Shown: positions 51,367 to 61,292 of the stretch, one piece after another
Numbering within the stretch: position 1 is the stretch's first letter
How the letters are laid out: the number at the start of each line of letters is the position of its first letter
Source of the DNA: an uncultured Ruminococcus sp.
GTDB lineage: Bacteria; Bacillota; Clostridia; Lachnospirales; Lachnospiraceae
Assembly (NCBI GenBank): GCA_900066355.1
Contig: FMEL01000003.1
Location: forward strand, 62,001-126,000
Direction: 5' to 3'
DNA: 64,000 nucleotides
The notes under the pieces: model-generated
Database searches by the model: none
Told to the model about the DNA's origin: nothing
The model's input: the letters and a program-made list of their open reading frames with translations, nothing else
Made by a program: the position numbers and the translations under genes

Positions 51367-51395
51367 ATGCCTTTCTCCCCGATGGCACGCTCTCT

Positions 51396-53624
51396 TTATT
51401 CAGCTTCCTGAATTCTCCTGTCAAGGGAGCTGTATCTTCTCTGCTGTTTTTCGTTATTGATCATTTCGCGGAAAGTCTCTTCACTTCCGACCACTGTAAC
51501 ACATTTTCTTGCTCTCGTTACAGCAGTATAAAGAAGATTTCTGTTCATCAGCATCCGCGGACCCGACAAAATCGGAATGATCACTGCCGGATATTCTGAA
51601 CCCTGTGACTTATGTATCGTAACCGCATAGGCAAGTTCCAGTTCGTCGAGCTGCTTAAACGTATACTGCGCATAACGTCCATCTTCAAATTCCACCTCTG
51701 CAAGCTCGGCAAATTCATTGATCATACGGATGATTCCTGTATCACCGTTAAAAACACCGACTCCCTTGTCTACCGGAATCCCATATCTGCCACGCACTTC
51801 CCACTCAAGCTGATAGTTATTACGAATCTGCATGACTTTGTCACCTTCACGAAAAAGTCCCTGTCCGATTTCTTTTTCTTTTTTGGACGGATCCGGCGGA
51901 TTAAGATATCTCTGTAGAATCTGGTTCAGACGTTCCACACCCAGAAGGCCTTTACGCATCGGTGTAAGTACCTGTATCTCAAACGGCTTTGCTTCGACAT
52001 ATTTTGGCAGTTTTTCCTGAATGAGTGCAATGACAACACGAATAATAATGTCTGCATCATATCTTTTCAAAAAGAAAAAGTCCCGACTTTTATTGTTGAT
52101 CTCAACCTGTTCTCCACGATTGATCTTATGTGCATTCACGACAATATCACTCTCAGATGCCTGGCGGAAGATTTTCTTCAGTTCTACAACCGGAAACTGT
52201 CCGCTTCGGATAATATCTCGCAGAACATTTCCCGGACCAACACTCGGAAGCTGATTTTCATCACCGACAAGTATGAGTCTTGTCCCTGCAGTCACTGCCA
52301 TCAGAAGAGAATGCATCAGATGAATATCCACCATAGACATCTCATCTATGATGATCACATCTGCTTCCAGCGGATTCTCCGCATTTCGTTCAAAATGAAC
52401 CGGCTGTCCTTCCCGGTCATCTTCCGGCATTCCGGTCAGCTCCAGCATACGGTGAATAGTCTGTGCCTCATATCCTGTTGCCTCCGTCATACGCTTCGCA
52501 GCTCTGCCGGTCGGTGCTGCCAGCCGAAGCTCCGCACCTTCACTTTCAAAGAAGCGTATGATTGCATTGATCGTTGTCGTCTTACCTGTACCGGGACCTC
52601 CTGTCAGCACCAGAAGTCCATGTCCGGCAGCTTCTTTGACTGCTTTTTCCTGCATTTCATCCAGCACTGTGCCTGTTTCTTTCTGGATCTGGCTGATCCT
52701 GCGTTCAACACGCTCTTCATCCTCCGGACAGTCAATATCCAGTTCTCGTAGCATCCGGGCTGTATTTAATTCCAGATAATAATACTGTGCCGGATAAACA
52801 AGTACCTGTCCTTTTTCTTCTTTCTGAATGATCTTTCGTTCCATCGAAAGGTCTACCAGATGTTTCTCCATGTAAGAAGCATCTACTCCGAGAAGCTGCT
52901 CCGCTCTCTTAAAAAGTTCTTCCTTGGGCAGATATACATGTCCTTCCCCACCTGCCTGCAAAAGAGTATACGACAACCCACTCTTTATCCTGTAATCTGA
53001 ATCTGTATGAATCCCGATCCGATATGCGATCTCATCGGCTATCTTAAATCCGACGCCACTGATATCATCCGCCAGGCGATATGGATTTTCCTGTAAAACG
53101 CTGTACACAGAATCCCCGTATTTCTGATAAATCTTTGCTCCGAGATTCAGAGAGATTCCATATTTTTGCAAAAACATCATAACTTTTCGCATTTCGGATT
53201 TCTCTGCAATCTGTATTGCAATCTCGTGTGCTTTTTTCTCACTGATTCCCTTGATTTCTGCAAGACGCTCCGGCTCTTCTTCAACAATCCGAAGTGTATC
53301 TGATCCAAAATGCCGCACGATCCTGCCTGCCAGTGCTGCACCTATACCCTTAATAGCGCCGGAACCCAGATAGCGTTCCATAGCCATGGCATCTTCCGGC
53401 ATCTTCTCAGTCAACCGCACTGCCTGAAACTGTTTGCCGTATACGGGATGCTGTATAAAGCTTCCCTCTGCCTCGATCGATGCTCCCTGCGTAATGACCG
53501 GAAATGTACCGACACAGGTCAGTTCATCCTCGTCTTTTACACCTTTCAGCACCATCACTGTATATCCATTGTCTTCGTTCCGGAAAATGATATGATCAAT
53601 ATATCCGGTCACACATTCACTCAT
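51396..53624 (-). CDS. recD2: RecD2-type SF1B DNA helicase
   Basis: This is a 742-residue 5'-3' helicase not associated with RecBC. The N-terminal ~330 residues hold the OB-like and helix-hairpin-helix region (LAEIKGISEKKAHEIAIQ). The motor has Walker A LTGGPGTGKTTTINAI near residue 345, motif II VIIIDEMSMVD, ILVGDENQLPSVGPGNVLRD, and the UvrD_C2 end VTIHKSQGSEYPAVIIP and LLYTAVTRARK. Length and domain order match RecD2. AGAGG precedes the ATG. It takes part in replication-fork and mismatch-repair processes in other Firmicutes. Confidence 0.95.
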   Translation of the reverse strand: MSECVTGYIDHIIFRNEDNGYTVMVLKGVKDEDELTCVGTFPVITQGASIEAEGSFIQHPVYGKQFQAVRLTEKMPEDAMAMERYLGSGAIKGIGAALAGRIVRHFGSDTLRIVEEEPERLAEIKGISEKKAHEIAIQIAEKSEMRKVMMFLQKYGISLNLGAKIYQKYGDSVYSVLQENPYRLADDISGVGFKIADEIAYRIGIHTDSDYRIKSGLSYTLLQAGGEGHVYLPKEELFKRAEQLLGVDASYMEKHLVDLSMERKIIQKEEKGQVLVYPAQYYYLELNTARMLRELDIDCPEDEERVERRISQIQKETGTVLDEMQEKAVKEAAGHGLLVLTGGPGTGKTTTINAIIRFFESEGAELRLAAPTGRAAKRMTEATGYEAQTIHRMLELTGMPEDDREGQPVHFERNAENPLEADVIIIDEMSMVDIHLMHSLLMAVTAGTRLILVGDENQLPSVGPGNVLRDIIRSGQFPVVELKKIFRQASESDIVVNAHKINRGEQVEINNKSRDFFFLKRYDADIIIRVVIALIQEKLPKYVEAKPFEIQVLTPMRKGLLGVERLNQILQRYLNPPDPSKKEKEIGQGLFREGDKVMQIRNNYQLEWEVRGRYGIPVDKGVGVFNGDTGIIRMINEFAELAEVEFEDGRYAQYTFKQLDELELAYAVTIHKSQGSEYPAVIIPILSGPRMLMNRNLLYTAVTRARKCVTVVGSEETFREMINNEKQQRRYSSLDRRIQEAE

Positions 53625-53681
53625 ACCTGCCTCTTTCTTCCTGTTTTCTTTCGGAATTTCTCCTCAAACCATAATACAGCA

Positions 53682-53728
53682 AAAAGCCAGAATATTTATG
53701 ATACACTTCACAAATACTCATGGCTTTT
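53682..53728 (-). terminator. Terminator after mreB/mbl
   Basis: The arms at 53682-53697 and 53712-53728 pair as AAAAGCCA with TGGCTTTT, plus an inner AT-rich extension. The minus-strand stem is followed by TTTTTG. It separates the MreB-type gene from recD2. Confidence 0.75.
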
Positions 53729-53740
53729 ATCTAATGCCGG

Positions 53741-54730
53741 TCAGGCATCCATTCTGTTCATTATTTCCGCATACATCCCTGTACCCACAGCCACAACATG
53801 CATCGAATCCTGAACAGTCAGTGTATTGACTCCTGTCCTCTGTTCGATCAGTGTGTCCATGCCTTTAAGAAGTGCGCCACCACCTGCCAGAACGATTCCC
53901 CGATCGACAATATCTGCGACCAGTTCCGGCGGTGTTTTTTCAAGAATGCCATGGACAGCTTCTACGATCTGTCCTGTAGCATCCTTAAGAGCCTCACGGA
54001 TTTCTTCTGATGTAAGTTTTATTTTTTTCGGAAGACCGGTAAGTACGTTTCTTCCTTTTACTTCCATGACCTGAGGATTTACTTCCTCGATTGCAGTTCC
54101 GATTCTGACTTTGATCGTCTCCGCGGCATCTTCACTGATAAACAGCCCATGCGTCTTGCGAATATAGCTGATGATAGCCTGATCAAAAGAATCCCCTGCC
54201 ACCTTGATCGTCGAAGAAACTACCACACCGCCAATTGAGATCACCGCAATATCTGTCGTTCCTCCTCCGATATCCACGATCAGGTTTCCAAATGGTTTCG
54301 TGATGTCCACTCCGGCTCCGATTGCTGCCGCGATCGGTTCTTCTACGAGATAAACTTCACGCGCTCCCGCCTGATATGTTGCTTCTTCTACGGCTTTGCG
54401 CTCGATCTCCGTGATTCCGCTCGGTACGCAGACACTGATTCGCGGCTTACGAAACGCCCGGCGTCCCATTGCCTTTGTGATAAAATATTTCAGCATTTTT
54501 TCCAGCACCACAAAGTCCACGATCACTCCCTGGCGGATTGGTCGGATCACTTCCATGTTGGAGTTCACATGATTACTCATCTGCTTTGCTTCTTCTCCGA
54601 TCGCACGGATCTTCTCAGTATCTTTATCATATACAACGACAGACGGTTCCTGCAGTACAAGACCTTTACCTGTAGAATATACAAGACAGTTCGTCGTCCC
54701 AAGATCTATTCCTATATCATTTGCAGGCAT
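53741..54730 (-). CDS. mreB: MreB/Mbl-family rod-shape-determining protein
   Basis: This 329-residue actin homologue positions peptidoglycan synthesis along the cell cylinder. Actin-fold motifs are present: phosphate 1 IGIDLGTTNCLVY, phosphate 2 LIVDIGGGTTDIAVIS, and adenosine motif IVLAGGGALLKGMD. GGAAGGGG lies five bases before the ATG at 54730; a longer frame to 54757 is less likely. mreC and mreD are not adjacent, so this is probably a monocistronic Mbl- or MreBH-type paralog; the symbol is given at family level. Confidence 0.9.
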   Translation of the reverse strand: MPANDIGIDLGTTNCLVYSTGKGLVLQEPSVVVYDKDTEKIRAIGEEAKQMSNHVNSNMEVIRPIRQGVIVDFVVLEKMLKYFITKAMGRRAFRKPRISVCVPSGITEIERKAVEEATYQAGAREVYLVEEPIAAAIGAGVDITKPFGNLIVDIGGGTTDIAVISIGGVVVSSTIKVAGDSFDQAIISYIRKTHGLFISEDAAETIKVRIGTAIEEVNPQVMEVKGRNVLTGLPKKIKLTSEEIREALKDATGQIVEAVHGILEKTPPELVADIVDRGIVLAGGGALLKGMDTLIEQRTGVNTLTVQDSMHVVAVGTGMYAEIMNRMDA

Positions 54731-54774
54731 AAAAATCCCCTTCCGTAACAATTCCAAATCTTATATCAGAAATT

Positions 54775-54803
54775 ATTATAAACAACTTTCACCAAAATGA
54801 AAA
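54775..54803 (-). promoter_or_regulatory. Promoter of the mreB-type gene
   Basis: A consensus minus-strand TATAAT (54775-54780) is preceded 17 bases upstream by TTTTCA (54798-54803). The leader to the ATG is about 40 bases. Confidence 0.5.
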
Positions 54804-54825
54804 GCCCCTGTTTCTCCCTGTACTT

Positions 54826-54852
54826 GTTGCTGTTCACTCCGTTCACAGCAAC
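54826..54852 (-). terminator. Hairpin after uvrA
   Basis: GTTGCTGT (54826-54833) pairs with ACAGCAAC (54845-54852) around an 11-base loop, just past the uvrA stop. No T-run follows, so termination may be weak or factor-dependent. The flanks also repeat CTTG / ACTTG imperfectly. Confidence 0.45.
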
Positions 54853-54858
54853 TTGTAT

Positions 54859-57699
54859 TTACTTAAGATATTTCGCCACATACTGGCCGGTATAAGAATC
54901 CGGGCATCCTGCAATTTCTTCCGGTGTACCAGTTGCAACGACCGTGCCGCCACAGTCGCCGCCTTCCGGCCCCATGTCAACAATGTAATCCGCGGTTTTG
55001 ATAACATCCAGATTATGTTCAATGACTACGACCGTATTTCCATTCTCGGTCAGTCGCTGCAGGATTTCCACCAGCTTGTGCACATCTGCAAAATGGAGTC
55101 CGGTTGTCGGCTCATCCAGAATATAGATCGTACGTCCGGTGCTTCTCTTACTCAGTTCTGTTGCAAGCTTGATTCTCTGTGCCTCACCGCCGGAAAGCTC
55201 CGTAGACGGCTGTCCCAGACGAATATAAGAAAGTCCCACATCATAGAGTGTCTGGATCTTTCTGCGGATAGACGGAATATTCTCAAAGAAAGTCAATGCT
55301 TCTTCCACCGTCATATTCAGGACATCATAAATACTCTTATCTTTATATTTAACTTCCAGCGTCTCTCTGTTGTAGCGTTTGCCTTTGCATACTTCGCACA
55401 GTACATAAACATCAGCAAGAAAATGCATCTCGATCTTGATGATACCATCTCCACTGCAGGCTTCACATCGCCCGCCCTTGACGTTGAAACTGAAACGGCC
55501 TTTCTTGTAACCTCTTGCCTTTGCATCTGCTGTCGATGCAAACAGATCACGGATCTGATCAAACACACCTGTATAAGTAGCCGGATTAGATCTCGGTGTC
55601 CTTCCGATCGGTGACTGATCGATGCTGATCACCTTATCAAGCTGATCCAGCCCCTGAATCGCTTTGTGTTTACCCGGAATCACTCTTGCACGGTTCAGAT
55701 CGCGTGCCAGTGTCTTGTACAGGACCTCGTTGATCAGAGAACTCTTGCCGGAGCCGCTCACACCTGTCACACACGTCATAATGCCAAGCGGAATATCAAC
55801 ATTTACCTGTTTCAGATTGTTTTCTGCTGCTCCCCGGATCTTCAGCCATCCGGTCGGCGCTTTGCGTTCAGAAGGTACCGGGATCTTGTACCTGCCACTT
55901 AAATATGCCCCTGTCACAGAACGCGGATTCTTCATAAGTGCCTCAGCTGTGCCGATTTCTACGAGTTCTCCACCATGTTCGCCGGCTCCCGGTCCGATAT
56001 CCACCACGCAATCTGCCGCACGCATTGTATCTTCATCATGCTCGACCACGATCAGACTGTTTCCGAGATCGCGAAGGCGCATCAGCGCACGAAGAAGTCT
56101 GTCATTGTCTCTCTGATGAAGACCGATACTTGGCTCATCCAGAATGTACGCAACTCCGACCAGTCCGGAACCGATCTGTGTCGCAAGTCGGATTCTCTGC
56201 GCCTCGCCACCGGAAAGCGTCGCTGTCGCACGGCTCAGAGACAGGTAATCCAGTCCGACTTCTGCAAGAAAACCTACTCTTGCACGGATTTCTTTCAGAA
56301 TCTGTTTTCCGATCAGCTCCTGTTGCTCCGTCAGCTTCAGTTCTTCCATAAAAACTTTAAGTTTCGCTATGGAAAGTGCAGTCAGCTCATAGATATTACG
56401 TTCACCCACAGTTACTGCCAGAGATTCCTTTTTCAGACGCTGGCCTTTACAGGACTTACACGGAGTAATGCGCATAAAAGTTTCGTATTCCTGCTTCATC
56501 GCATCAGATCCTGTCTCACGGTATCTCTGCTCGACATTCTTTATCAGGCCCGGAAAAGCAACATCATAGATTCCCTCTCCTCTCTGACCTTTATAATAAA
56601 CCTTGACTGCATGACCGTTTGTACCATGGATCAGAATATCTTTTATCTTGTCCGGGTAGTCTTCAAACGGTGTGTCCAGACTGAACCTGTATTCTTTTGC
56701 AAGAGCATCCAGAATTGCTCTCGTAAAGCTTCCCTTATCCGTACAGGACTGCCAGCCCATTACAGCGATCGCGCCCTGCGAGATGCTTAAGGATTTATCC
56801 GGTATCATCAGATCAATGTCAAATTCCATTTTGTATCCGAGACCAAAACAGTCCGGGCATGCACCGAAAGGATTGTTGAAAGAAAAACTTCTCGGTTCAA
56901 TCTCATCAATACTGATCTGACAATCCGGGCATGCAAAACTCTGACTGAATGTACGGATGTTACCATCCATCGTATCGACCATCAGAAGTCCTTCTGACAG
57001 ATCCAGCACTGTCTCAATAGAATCAGACAAGCGCTTTTCGATTCCCGGTTTGACCACCAGACGGTCTACAATAATCTCAATATTATGCTTGATGTTCTTA
57101 TCCAGCTTGATTTCCTCGGAAAGTTCATAAAGATTGCCATCAATCTGCACCCTTACATAGCCACTTTTCTTCGCCTGTTCCAGAAGTTTTGCGTGGGTAC
57201 CCTTACGACCGCGGACAACCGGTGCCAGTAGCTGCAGTTTCGTCCGCTCCGGCAGTTCCATAATATGATCCACCATCTGATCAACAGTCTGCTTTTTGAT
57301 TTCTTTGCCGCACTTCGGACAGTGCGGAATACCGATACGTGCATACAGCAGTCGGAAATAATCATAAATTTCCGTAACGGTTCCTACTGTAGAACGCGGG
57401 TTTCTATTGGTTGATTTCTGGTCAATAGAGATTGCCGGAGGAAGTCCCTCGATCGATTCCACATCCGGTTTTTCCATCTGTCCCAGGAACTGTCTCGCAT
57501 ATGACGACAGAGATTCCATGTAACGTCTCTGCCCTTCCGCATAAATTGTATCAAAAGCCAGCGAAGACTTACCGGAACCACTGACACCTGTCAGTACCAC
57601 AAATTCATCCCTCGGAATGTCCACGCTTAAATTCTTAAGATTGTTGACATTTGCCCCTCTGATCTTAATAAATTTTTTCCCCGATGTTCGTTCTGCCAT
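54859..57699 (-). CDS. uvrA: Excinuclease ABC subunit UvrA
   Basis: UvrA recognises DNA damage for nucleotide excision repair and loads UvrB. The 946-residue protein has two ABC ATPase units: Walker A GVSGSGKSSLAFDTI near residue 35 with signature LSGGEAQRIRLATQIGSG, and GVSGSGKSSLINEVL near 646 with LSGGEAQRIKLATELSKR. Zinc-finger cysteines appear in HCPKCGKEI, ACPDC and CEACSGDG...CEVCKGKRY. GAGGAG lies just before the ATG at 57699; a GTG at 57717 is in frame but precedes that site. It lies 14 bases downstream of hemW. uvrB is not in the window. Confidence 0.97.
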   Translation of the reverse strand: MAERTSGKKFIKIRGANVNNLKNLSVDIPRDEFVVLTGVSGSGKSSLAFDTIYAEGQRRYMESLSSYARQFLGQMEKPDVESIEGLPPAISIDQKSTNRNPRSTVGTVTEIYDYFRLLYARIGIPHCPKCGKEIKKQTVDQMVDHIMELPERTKLQLLAPVVRGRKGTHAKLLEQAKKSGYVRVQIDGNLYELSEEIKLDKNIKHNIEIIVDRLVVKPGIEKRLSDSIETVLDLSEGLLMVDTMDGNIRTFSQSFACPDCQISIDEIEPRSFSFNNPFGACPDCFGLGYKMEFDIDLMIPDKSLSISQGAIAVMGWQSCTDKGSFTRAILDALAKEYRFSLDTPFEDYPDKIKDILIHGTNGHAVKVYYKGQRGEGIYDVAFPGLIKNVEQRYRETGSDAMKQEYETFMRITPCKSCKGQRLKKESLAVTVGERNIYELTALSIAKLKVFMEELKLTEQQELIGKQILKEIRARVGFLAEVGLDYLSLSRATATLSGGEAQRIRLATQIGSGLVGVAYILDEPSIGLHQRDNDRLLRALMRLRDLGNSLIVVEHDEDTMRAADCVVDIGPGAGEHGGELVEIGTAEALMKNPRSVTGAYLSGRYKIPVPSERKAPTGWLKIRGAAENNLKQVNVDIPLGIMTCVTGVSGSGKSSLINEVLYKTLARDLNRARVIPGKHKAIQGLDQLDKVISIDQSPIGRTPRSNPATYTGVFDQIRDLFASTADAKARGYKKGRFSFNVKGGRCEACSGDGIIKIEMHFLADVYVLCEVCKGKRYNRETLEVKYKDKSIYDVLNMTVEEALTFFENIPSIRRKIQTLYDVGLSYIRLGQPSTELSGGEAQRIKLATELSKRSTGRTIYILDEPTTGLHFADVHKLVEILQRLTENGNTVVVIEHNLDVIKTADYIVDMGPEGGDCGGTVVATGTPEEIAGCPDSYTGQYVAKYLK

Positions 57700-57713
57700 C
57701 TTTCTCTCCTCTG

Positions 57714-58856
57714 TCACTCGTCCAGCAAAAAATCTGCCAGAATATGGTTGCTCACATGTATTCCCTTACGTGTGAGTCGCCATTTTGTCTCTATATGTTC
57801 CATAAATCCTGTTTCTTCATATTTTTGCAGGATATCTCCGTAAACATCCATAAGCCGGACATCAAAATTTTCTTCAAATTTTTTTTCAGAAATGCCCTCT
57901 GTCATCCGAAGACCAAGAAACATAAATTCTTCAATCCGCTCATTGCGTGACAGAACTGTCACATCTTTACGGATCTGATCCGAATTTCTGCTCTCTTTCA
58001 GATATTCCTGCATCCGCCTTGTATTCGAAAAGCGCATTCCCCTGTAAAGAGATGAAGCGCCCAGACCAAATCCCAGGTATTCCCGGCGCTGCCAGTATCC
58101 TGCATTATGCCGGCACATATATCCCTGCTTCGCATAGTTTGAAATCTCATACTGTCGATATCCATATCTTTCAAGAATCTCTGCGGTGTCCTCATACATC
58201 TGATACTCTGTGTCTTCATCCGGAAGATCAAGATTCTGTTCTGCAAATGGAGTTCCCTCTTCGATAATAAGACTGTATGCCGAAATGTGTTCAGGATTTA
58301 ATTCTGCCACCTGATACAGATGCTGCCGCCATGCCTCACCGGTCTGACCCGGAATGGCAAACATCAGATCAATATTGATATTAGAAAATCCAGCTTCTCT
58401 CGCCCATTCATAGCTCTTCAGAAATTCTTCATAACTGTGGATCCTGCCAAGCAGCTTTAATTCTTCTGCATCTGTCGACTGCAGTCCAAGACTCAGCCGA
58501 TTGATTCCGACATTGCGGTAAATCGTCAGCTTCTCCAGATCTACTGTCCCCGGATTTGCTTCAATCGTTACTTCCGCATCCTCACAGAAAAAAAATTGCT
58601 CCTGTAAAGTCCTCATAATAGAAGCAATCGCTTCTGCTTTCAGTGCGGAAGGTGTTCCACCTCCGATAAAAACAGAAACGATCTCATAGTCCTCTGTATG
58701 CTCTGCCGCACGAATTTCTTTCAGCAAAGCTTCTATATATCTGTCCTTCGTCTCTTCATCCGATGGACCGGAAAGAAAATCACAGTACTGGCATTTACGG
58801 ACACAGAACGGGATATGAACATACAGCTCGAGGGGAATTCTCCTGTTATTCTTCAC
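57714..58856 (-). CDS. hemW: Radical SAM heme chaperone HemW-like protein
   Basis: This 380-residue radical SAM enzyme was formerly annotated as oxygen-independent coproporphyrinogen oxidase. The iron-sulfur cysteines are C18, C22 and C25 in PFCVRKCQYCDF. VSVFIGGGTPSAL and VTIEANPGTVD are the SAM-binding strands, and the C-terminal HemN-like helical domain is present. GTG at 58856 is preferred because AGGGGG lies six bases upstream and it gives the family length. The longer frame to 58928 runs back inside the lipoprotein gene, with which the chosen start still overlaps by 11 bases. Confidence 0.9.
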   Translation of the reverse strand: MKNNRRIPLELYVHIPFCVRKCQYCDFLSGPSDEETKDRYIEALLKEIRAAEHTEDYEIVSVFIGGGTPSALKAEAIASIMRTLQEQFFFCEDAEVTIEANPGTVDLEKLTIYRNVGINRLSLGLQSTDAEELKLLGRIHSYEEFLKSYEWAREAGFSNINIDLMFAIPGQTGEAWRQHLYQVAELNPEHISAYSLIIEEGTPFAEQNLDLPDEDTEYQMYEDTAEILERYGYRQYEISNYAKQGYMCRHNAGYWQRREYLGFGLGASSLYRGMRFSNTRRMQEYLKESRNSDQIRKDVTVLSRNERIEEFMFLGLRMTEGISEKKFEENFDVRLMDVYGDILQKYEETGFMEHIETKWRLTRKGIHVSNHILADFLLDE

Positions 58857-59262
58857 TGTTATCCCCCTGATCTTCGGAATCATATGAATCTTCGGAATTA
58901 TCATCCTGATCTGAACTGTCAGATTCACTTATATTTTCAGAATCATCCGTACTGCTCGAATCATCTGTATTTTCAGAATTGTCAGTATTACCTGAATCTG
59001 CGGTACTGTCCGTTGATGTCGTTACACCCGGATTCTCTGCCGCATAGATATTCACCATCGTAACATCACCGTTCGTCGTTACTGCTGCAGAATCGACCTG
59101 CTCCGGTTCAGGTGTCGGAGATGGCGTCGGTGTGATGCTGATCTTAAGAACCTGCTCCGATGCCGGATCTGTCTTTTTCTTTCCACAGCCACATCCGGCA
59201 AGCGTCACACAACAAACCAGTATACATAATATAAGCACTGTTTTGAACAATCTGATTTTCAT
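58846..59262 (-). CDS. Small lipoprotein with acidic Ser/Asp/Asn tail
   Basis: This 138-residue lipoprotein has a signal peptide ending in the lipobox VTLAGC, so the mature protein begins with a lipidated Cys. Next come a Lys-rich patch, a Thr/Pro stretch (ITPTPSPTPEPEQ) and an acidic tail built from Ser, Asp, Glu and Asn with SENTDDSSSTDD-type repeats. No enzymatic motif is present. The ATG at 59262 has AAGGGGAGAGG upstream; the longer frame to 59289 does not. Its stop overlaps the hemW start, so both are in one transcript. Function unknown. Confidence 0.75.
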   Translation of the reverse strand: MKIRLFKTVLILCILVCCVTLAGCGCGKKKTDPASEQVLKISITPTPSPTPEPEQVDSAAVTTNGDVTMVNIYAAENPGVTTSTDSTADSGNTDNSENTDDSSSTDDSENISESDSSDQDDNSEDSYDSEDQGDNSEE

Positions 59263-59298
59263 AGTCCTCTCCCCTTTCTTCGGGAACAAAGATTATTT

Positions 59299-59326
59299 GT
59301 AACTGTTCAGTACCCTCACAGTTACG
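59299..59326. repeat. 28-bp dispersed hairpin repeat, copy 2
   Basis: GTAACTGT and ACAGTTAC arms enclose TCAGTACCCTC. This is the inverse of the 50523-50550 copy with two differences. It sits directly after the lepA stop, where it could weakly terminate lepA or lie as a dispersed repeat between lepA and the lipoprotein gene. Confidence 0.75.
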
Positions 59327-59327
59327 A

Positions 59328-61136
59328 TTATTTATCATCCAGTTTCAATACGCTCATGAAGGCTTTCTGCGGAATCTCCACATTACCTACCTGACGCATT
59401 CGTTTCTTACCTTCCTTCTGTTTCTCCAGAAGTTTCTTTTTACGGGAAATATCACCACCATAGCACTTTGCAAGTATATCCTTACGCATGGCACGTACGG
59501 TCTCTCTGGCAATGATCTTGCTTCCGATTGCTGCCTGAATCGGAATTTCGAAGAGCTGTCTCGGAATTTCTTCTTTAAGCTTCTCACACATCTTGCGTCC
59601 ACGCTCATAAGCAGTATCAGCATGCACGATGAAAGAAAGCGCATCGACTTCTTCTTTATTGACAAGGATGTCTAGCTTCACAAGCTCACTACGCTCATAG
59701 CCACACAGCTCATAATCAAGAGAAGCATATCCTCTGGATCGGGATTTCAGCGCATCAAAGAAGTCGTAAATAATCTCATTCAGCGGAAGTTTATATTTCA
59801 GAAGTGCACGTGTTTCTTCCATATATTCCATACCTTCATACTGTCCACGACGTTCCTGACAGAGATCCATGATCGCACCGATAAATTCTGTCGTTACCAT
59901 AATCTCAGCATTTACCATCGGCTCTTCCATATATTCAATTTCAGACGGATCCGGAAGATTCGACGGGTTCGTCAGCTCGATAACATCTCCGTTTGTCTTG
60001 TATACCTTGTAGACTACACCCGGTGCTGTCGTTACAAGGTCAAGATTATATTCTCGTTCCAGACGTTCCTGAATGATTTCGAGATGAAGCAGTCCCAGAA
60101 AACCACAGCGGAAACCAAAACCGAGAGCAACGGATGTCTCCGGCTCAAAAAACAGTGATGCATCATTGAGCTGAAGCTTCTCCAGCGCATCACGGAGATC
60201 ACCATACTTCGCACCATCTGCCGGATACAGACCACAGTATACCATCGGCTGTACTTTCTTATAGCCCGGAAGTGCCTCAGCACATGGTCTCTCATTATCA
60301 GTAACAGTATCACCCACACGGGTATCACCAAGATTTTTAATGCTTGCTGTAATATATCCAACCATACCGGCAGTCAGCTCATCACACGGAATAAACTGTC
60401 CTGCGCCAAAATATCCTACTTCAACAACCTCTGTCGTAAATCCGGTTGCCATCATACGGATCTGTGTACCTTTCTTTACGCGTCCGTCCATAATACGGCA
60501 GAATACAATAACACCCTTATAAGCATCATAAATTGAGTCAAAGATCAGCGCCTTCAGCGGTGCATCTACATCCCCGTGAGGTGCCGGGATCTTCGTCACG
60601 ATCTGCTCAAGCACTTCACCGATATTCAGTCCGGTCTTCGCAGAAATACGTGGAGCATCCTCTGCCTCAAGTCCGATCACATCTTCGATCTCACTGACAA
60701 CACGATCAGGATCCGCGCTTGGCAGGTCAATCTTATTGATGACCGGAAGGACATCCAGATCATGATCCAGCGCAAGATATACATTCGCAAGTGTCTGCGC
60801 CTCGATACCCTGTGCCGCATCTACAACCAGTACTGCGCCGTCGCAGGCAGCAAGACTTCTCGACACCTCGTAATTAAAATCGACATGTCCGGGAGTATCT
60901 ATCAGGTTAAAAATGTATTCTTCTCCGTCACTGGCCTTATATACGATTCGTACGGCCTGTGACTTGATCGTGATTCCACGTTCTCTTTCAAGTTCCATAT
61001 TATCAAGAACCTGTGACTGCATCTCACGCTCGGTCAATGTCCCCGTCTGCTCGATAATACGGTCTGCCAGTGTGGATTTGCCGTGGTCTATATGTGCAAT
61101 AATGCAGAAATTGCGGATTTTGCTCTGATCTATCAT
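59328..61136 (-). CDS. lepA: Elongation factor 4 (back-translocating GTPase LepA)
   Basis: This is a 602-residue translational GTPase acting on stalled or mis-translocated ribosomes. G motifs are complete: AHIDHGKSTLADRI, RGITIKS, DTPGHVDF and NKIDLP. The LepA-specific C-terminal domain ends IPQKAFMSVLKLDD. Domain order and length are standard. AGGAGG precedes the ATG. Two promoters lie in the 207-base region upstream, one of them overlapping a LexA-like site. Confidence 0.97.
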   Translation of the reverse strand: MIDQSKIRNFCIIAHIDHGKSTLADRIIEQTGTLTEREMQSQVLDNMELERERGITIKSQAVRIVYKASDGEEYIFNLIDTPGHVDFNYEVSRSLAACDGAVLVVDAAQGIEAQTLANVYLALDHDLDVLPVINKIDLPSADPDRVVSEIEDVIGLEAEDAPRISAKTGLNIGEVLEQIVTKIPAPHGDVDAPLKALIFDSIYDAYKGVIVFCRIMDGRVKKGTQIRMMATGFTTEVVEVGYFGAGQFIPCDELTAGMVGYITASIKNLGDTRVGDTVTDNERPCAEALPGYKKVQPMVYCGLYPADGAKYGDLRDALEKLQLNDASLFFEPETSVALGFGFRCGFLGLLHLEIIQERLEREYNLDLVTTAPGVVYKVYKTNGDVIELTNPSNLPDPSEIEYMEEPMVNAEIMVTTEFIGAIMDLCQERRGQYEGMEYMEETRALLKYKLPLNEIIYDFFDALKSRSRGYASLDYELCGYERSELVKLDILVNKEEVDALSFIVHADTAYERGRKMCEKLKEEIPRQLFEIPIQAAIGSKIIARETVRAMRKDILAKCYGGDISRKKKLLEKQKEGKKRMRQVGNVEIPQKAFMSVLKLDDK

Positions 61137-61228
61137 TCTGCGGTGTTCCTCCTTATGTATCTGACTGTCATTTCAAATAAGTTCTTTCTTATATAATCTT
61201 TCTATAATAAAGATTCGTATCATGGGGC

Positions 61229-61258
61229 ATTATAGCATAGAAATTTACCTTTAGTCCA
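61229..61258 (-). promoter_or_regulatory. Proximal lepA promoter (P2)
   Basis: On the minus strand a consensus TATAAT (61229-61234) is preceded by TG one base upstream (extended -10), with TGGACT (61253-61258) 18 bases away. The leader to lepA is about 90 bases. Confidence 0.6.
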
Positions 61259-61292
61259 GTTCTTCCGCCACTTCTGTCTCTATATGCTATCA

